From assembly GCA_002350445.1 (NCBI GenBank), contig DEEV01000098.1, forward strand, positions 7,884 through 13,257: DNA of 5,374 nucleotides. Direction: 5' to 3'. The stretch is from Treponema sp. UBA2869 (GTDB taxonomy: Bacteria > Spirochaetota > Spirochaetia > Treponematales > Treponemataceae). The position numbers were made by a program, and so were the translations under genes. The notes below the pieces were generated by a model. That model ran no database searches and was not told the origin of the DNA. It saw only the letters and a list, made by a program, of their open reading frames with translations. Below are positions 4,982 through 5,374 of this stretch, one piece after another (positions within the stretch are counted from its first letter, which is position 1; every line of letters begins with the position of its first letter).

Positions 4982-5374
4982 ATGACAATTCTTATTCCGC
5001 ATTCAACACAGGAAAAACTCATACGGGATCTGCAAAAAAAACTTTTACCTCAAATGCCAGCAAAACCAGAAGTCATTAGTTCACCGGTGATTAAGGCGGC
5101 TACTGAGCCTGTCAAAGGACTTGAAACCACCAGCAAAGGTCATTTCGACAAGCTCAATGACCCCGGCAAACTCAATGACCCTGACAAGCTCTATGAGCGT
5201 AAGCCAATGACAGAGCATCAGAGTAAAGACTGTTTCTGGTACGCGCCCTGCCCTGTTTATGCAGAAATTAAAGATTCTCCCTGCAACAGCCCCGAAAGCT
5301 TAAAAGACTTTGCGGCAAAAATTACCGCCGTAAGCTTTTTTGATTATGACTTTTGCGGCACAAACCTGAACTTA
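4982..5374 (+). CDS. Hypothetical protein with repeat-expanded linker, N-terminal 131 codons (3' end outside window)
   Basis: The frame is open from ATG 4982 to the right edge, with no earlier in-frame ATG, GTG or TTG after the stop at 4937-4939. I do not recognise the product. Visible parts are a short amphipathic N-terminus (MTILIPHSTQEKLIRDLQKK, residues 1-20), a polar linker of about 60 residues, and a more globular segment from about residue 84 (FWYAPCPVYAEIK, later DFAAKITAVSFFDYDF). There is no signal peptide or membrane segment, so it is probably cytoplasmic. The linker holds three copies of a six-residue unit (DKLNDP, GKLNDP, DKLYER; residues 56-73) encoded by 18-bp tandem repeats, and is flanked by a diverged inverted copy of the same DNA motif. 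This suggests the linker grew by insertion and duplication of a repeat element. There is no Shine-Dalgarno; a -10-like TATACT lies 6 bp before the ATG. Confidence 0.7.
   Translation, partial: MTILIPHSTQEKLIRDLQKKLLPQMPAKPEVISSPVIKAATEPVKGLETTSKGHFDKLNDPGKLNDPDKLYERKPMTEHQSKDCFWYAPCPVYAEIKDSPCNSPESLKDFAAKITAVSFFDYDFCGTNLNL
5138..5162. repeat. Palindromic repeat element inside the plus-strand gene
   Basis: GGTCATT (5138-5144) and AATGACC (5156-5162) are perfect 7-bp inverted arms around an 11-bp centre containing TCGACAAGCTC. From memory, sequences of the form TTCGACAAGCTCAATGACC recur as dispersed intergenic repeats in several bacteria, treponemes included; I could not check this. A diverged copy in the opposite orientation lies at 5102-5116 (12 of 15 matches to the reverse complement of 5144-5158). 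Confidence 0.6.
5147..5200 (+). repeat. Three tandem 18-bp repeats, in frame
   Basis: Units at 5147-5164, 5165-5182 and 5183-5200 share the core pattern GRCAARCTCWATGA. Units one and two differ at three of 18 positions; unit three is more diverged near its end. The 18-bp period equals six codons, so the frame is preserved and the array encodes DKLNDP, GKLNDP, DKLYER. The first unit overlaps the palindromic element, which suggests that the array arose by duplication of half of it. Confidence 0.85.

Noticed and set aside
5147..5200. CRISPR-like array
   Set aside because: The 18-bp units are directly contiguous with no spacers and are in frame within a gene; this is a coding tandem repeat.

Overview
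The window looks like spirochaete DNA, most probably a host-associated Treponema. The evidence is indirect: moderately low G+C, lipoprotein signal peptides with relaxed lipoboxes, secreted proteins built from InlB/Listeria-Bacteroides-type repeats plus an Ig-like domain, and a membrane-anchored metallopeptidase that resembles hypothetical proteins I associate with treponemes. No marker gene fixes the species.

Layout. Five genes lie head to tail on the minus strand and one starts on the plus strand at the right edge. In minus-strand transcription order they are: a 622-residue inner-membrane-anchored HExxH metallopeptidase (3069-4937); a 226-residue pentapeptide-repeat protein with an N-terminal Cys/His cluster (2345-3025); a 189-residue metallo-beta-lactamase-fold hydrolase of glyoxalase II type (1779-2348); a 412-residue lipoprotein with InlB-like repeats (428-1666); and the first 143 codons of a second lipoprotein that runs off the left edge (1-431). 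The pentapeptide/hydrolase pair and the lipoprotein pair each overlap by 4 bases (ATGA), which suggests translational coupling. On the plus strand, a gene of unknown function starts at 4982 and runs off the right edge. Its coding sequence carries three in-frame 18-bp tandem repeats that look like part of a dispersed palindromic element.

Expression. A good extended -10 promoter precedes the lipoprotein pair, and its -10 sits inside a perfect 8-bp dyad. A promoter-like -35/-10 pair lies in the 43-bp gap before the pentapeptide gene, with the -10 only 6 bp from the ATG and no Shine-Dalgarno, so that gene may be leaderless. The plus-strand gene has the same -10-to-ATG geometry. No intergenic stretch exceeds about 112 bp, and I see no convincing factor-independent terminator, RNA gene, CRISPR array or insertion sequence.

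How the genes fit together. The peptidase and both lipoproteins are envelope proteins, while the pentapeptide protein and the hydrolase are probably cytoplasmic. Gene order and coupling support co-expression within pairs, but nothing in the sequence proves a common pathway. I do not see a recognisable defence or secretion system. The most unusual points are the HxHxSH substitution in the hydrolase, the zinc-knuckle/pentapeptide architecture, the uncharacterised peptidase, the repeat-expanded plus-strand gene and the possible leaderless starts.
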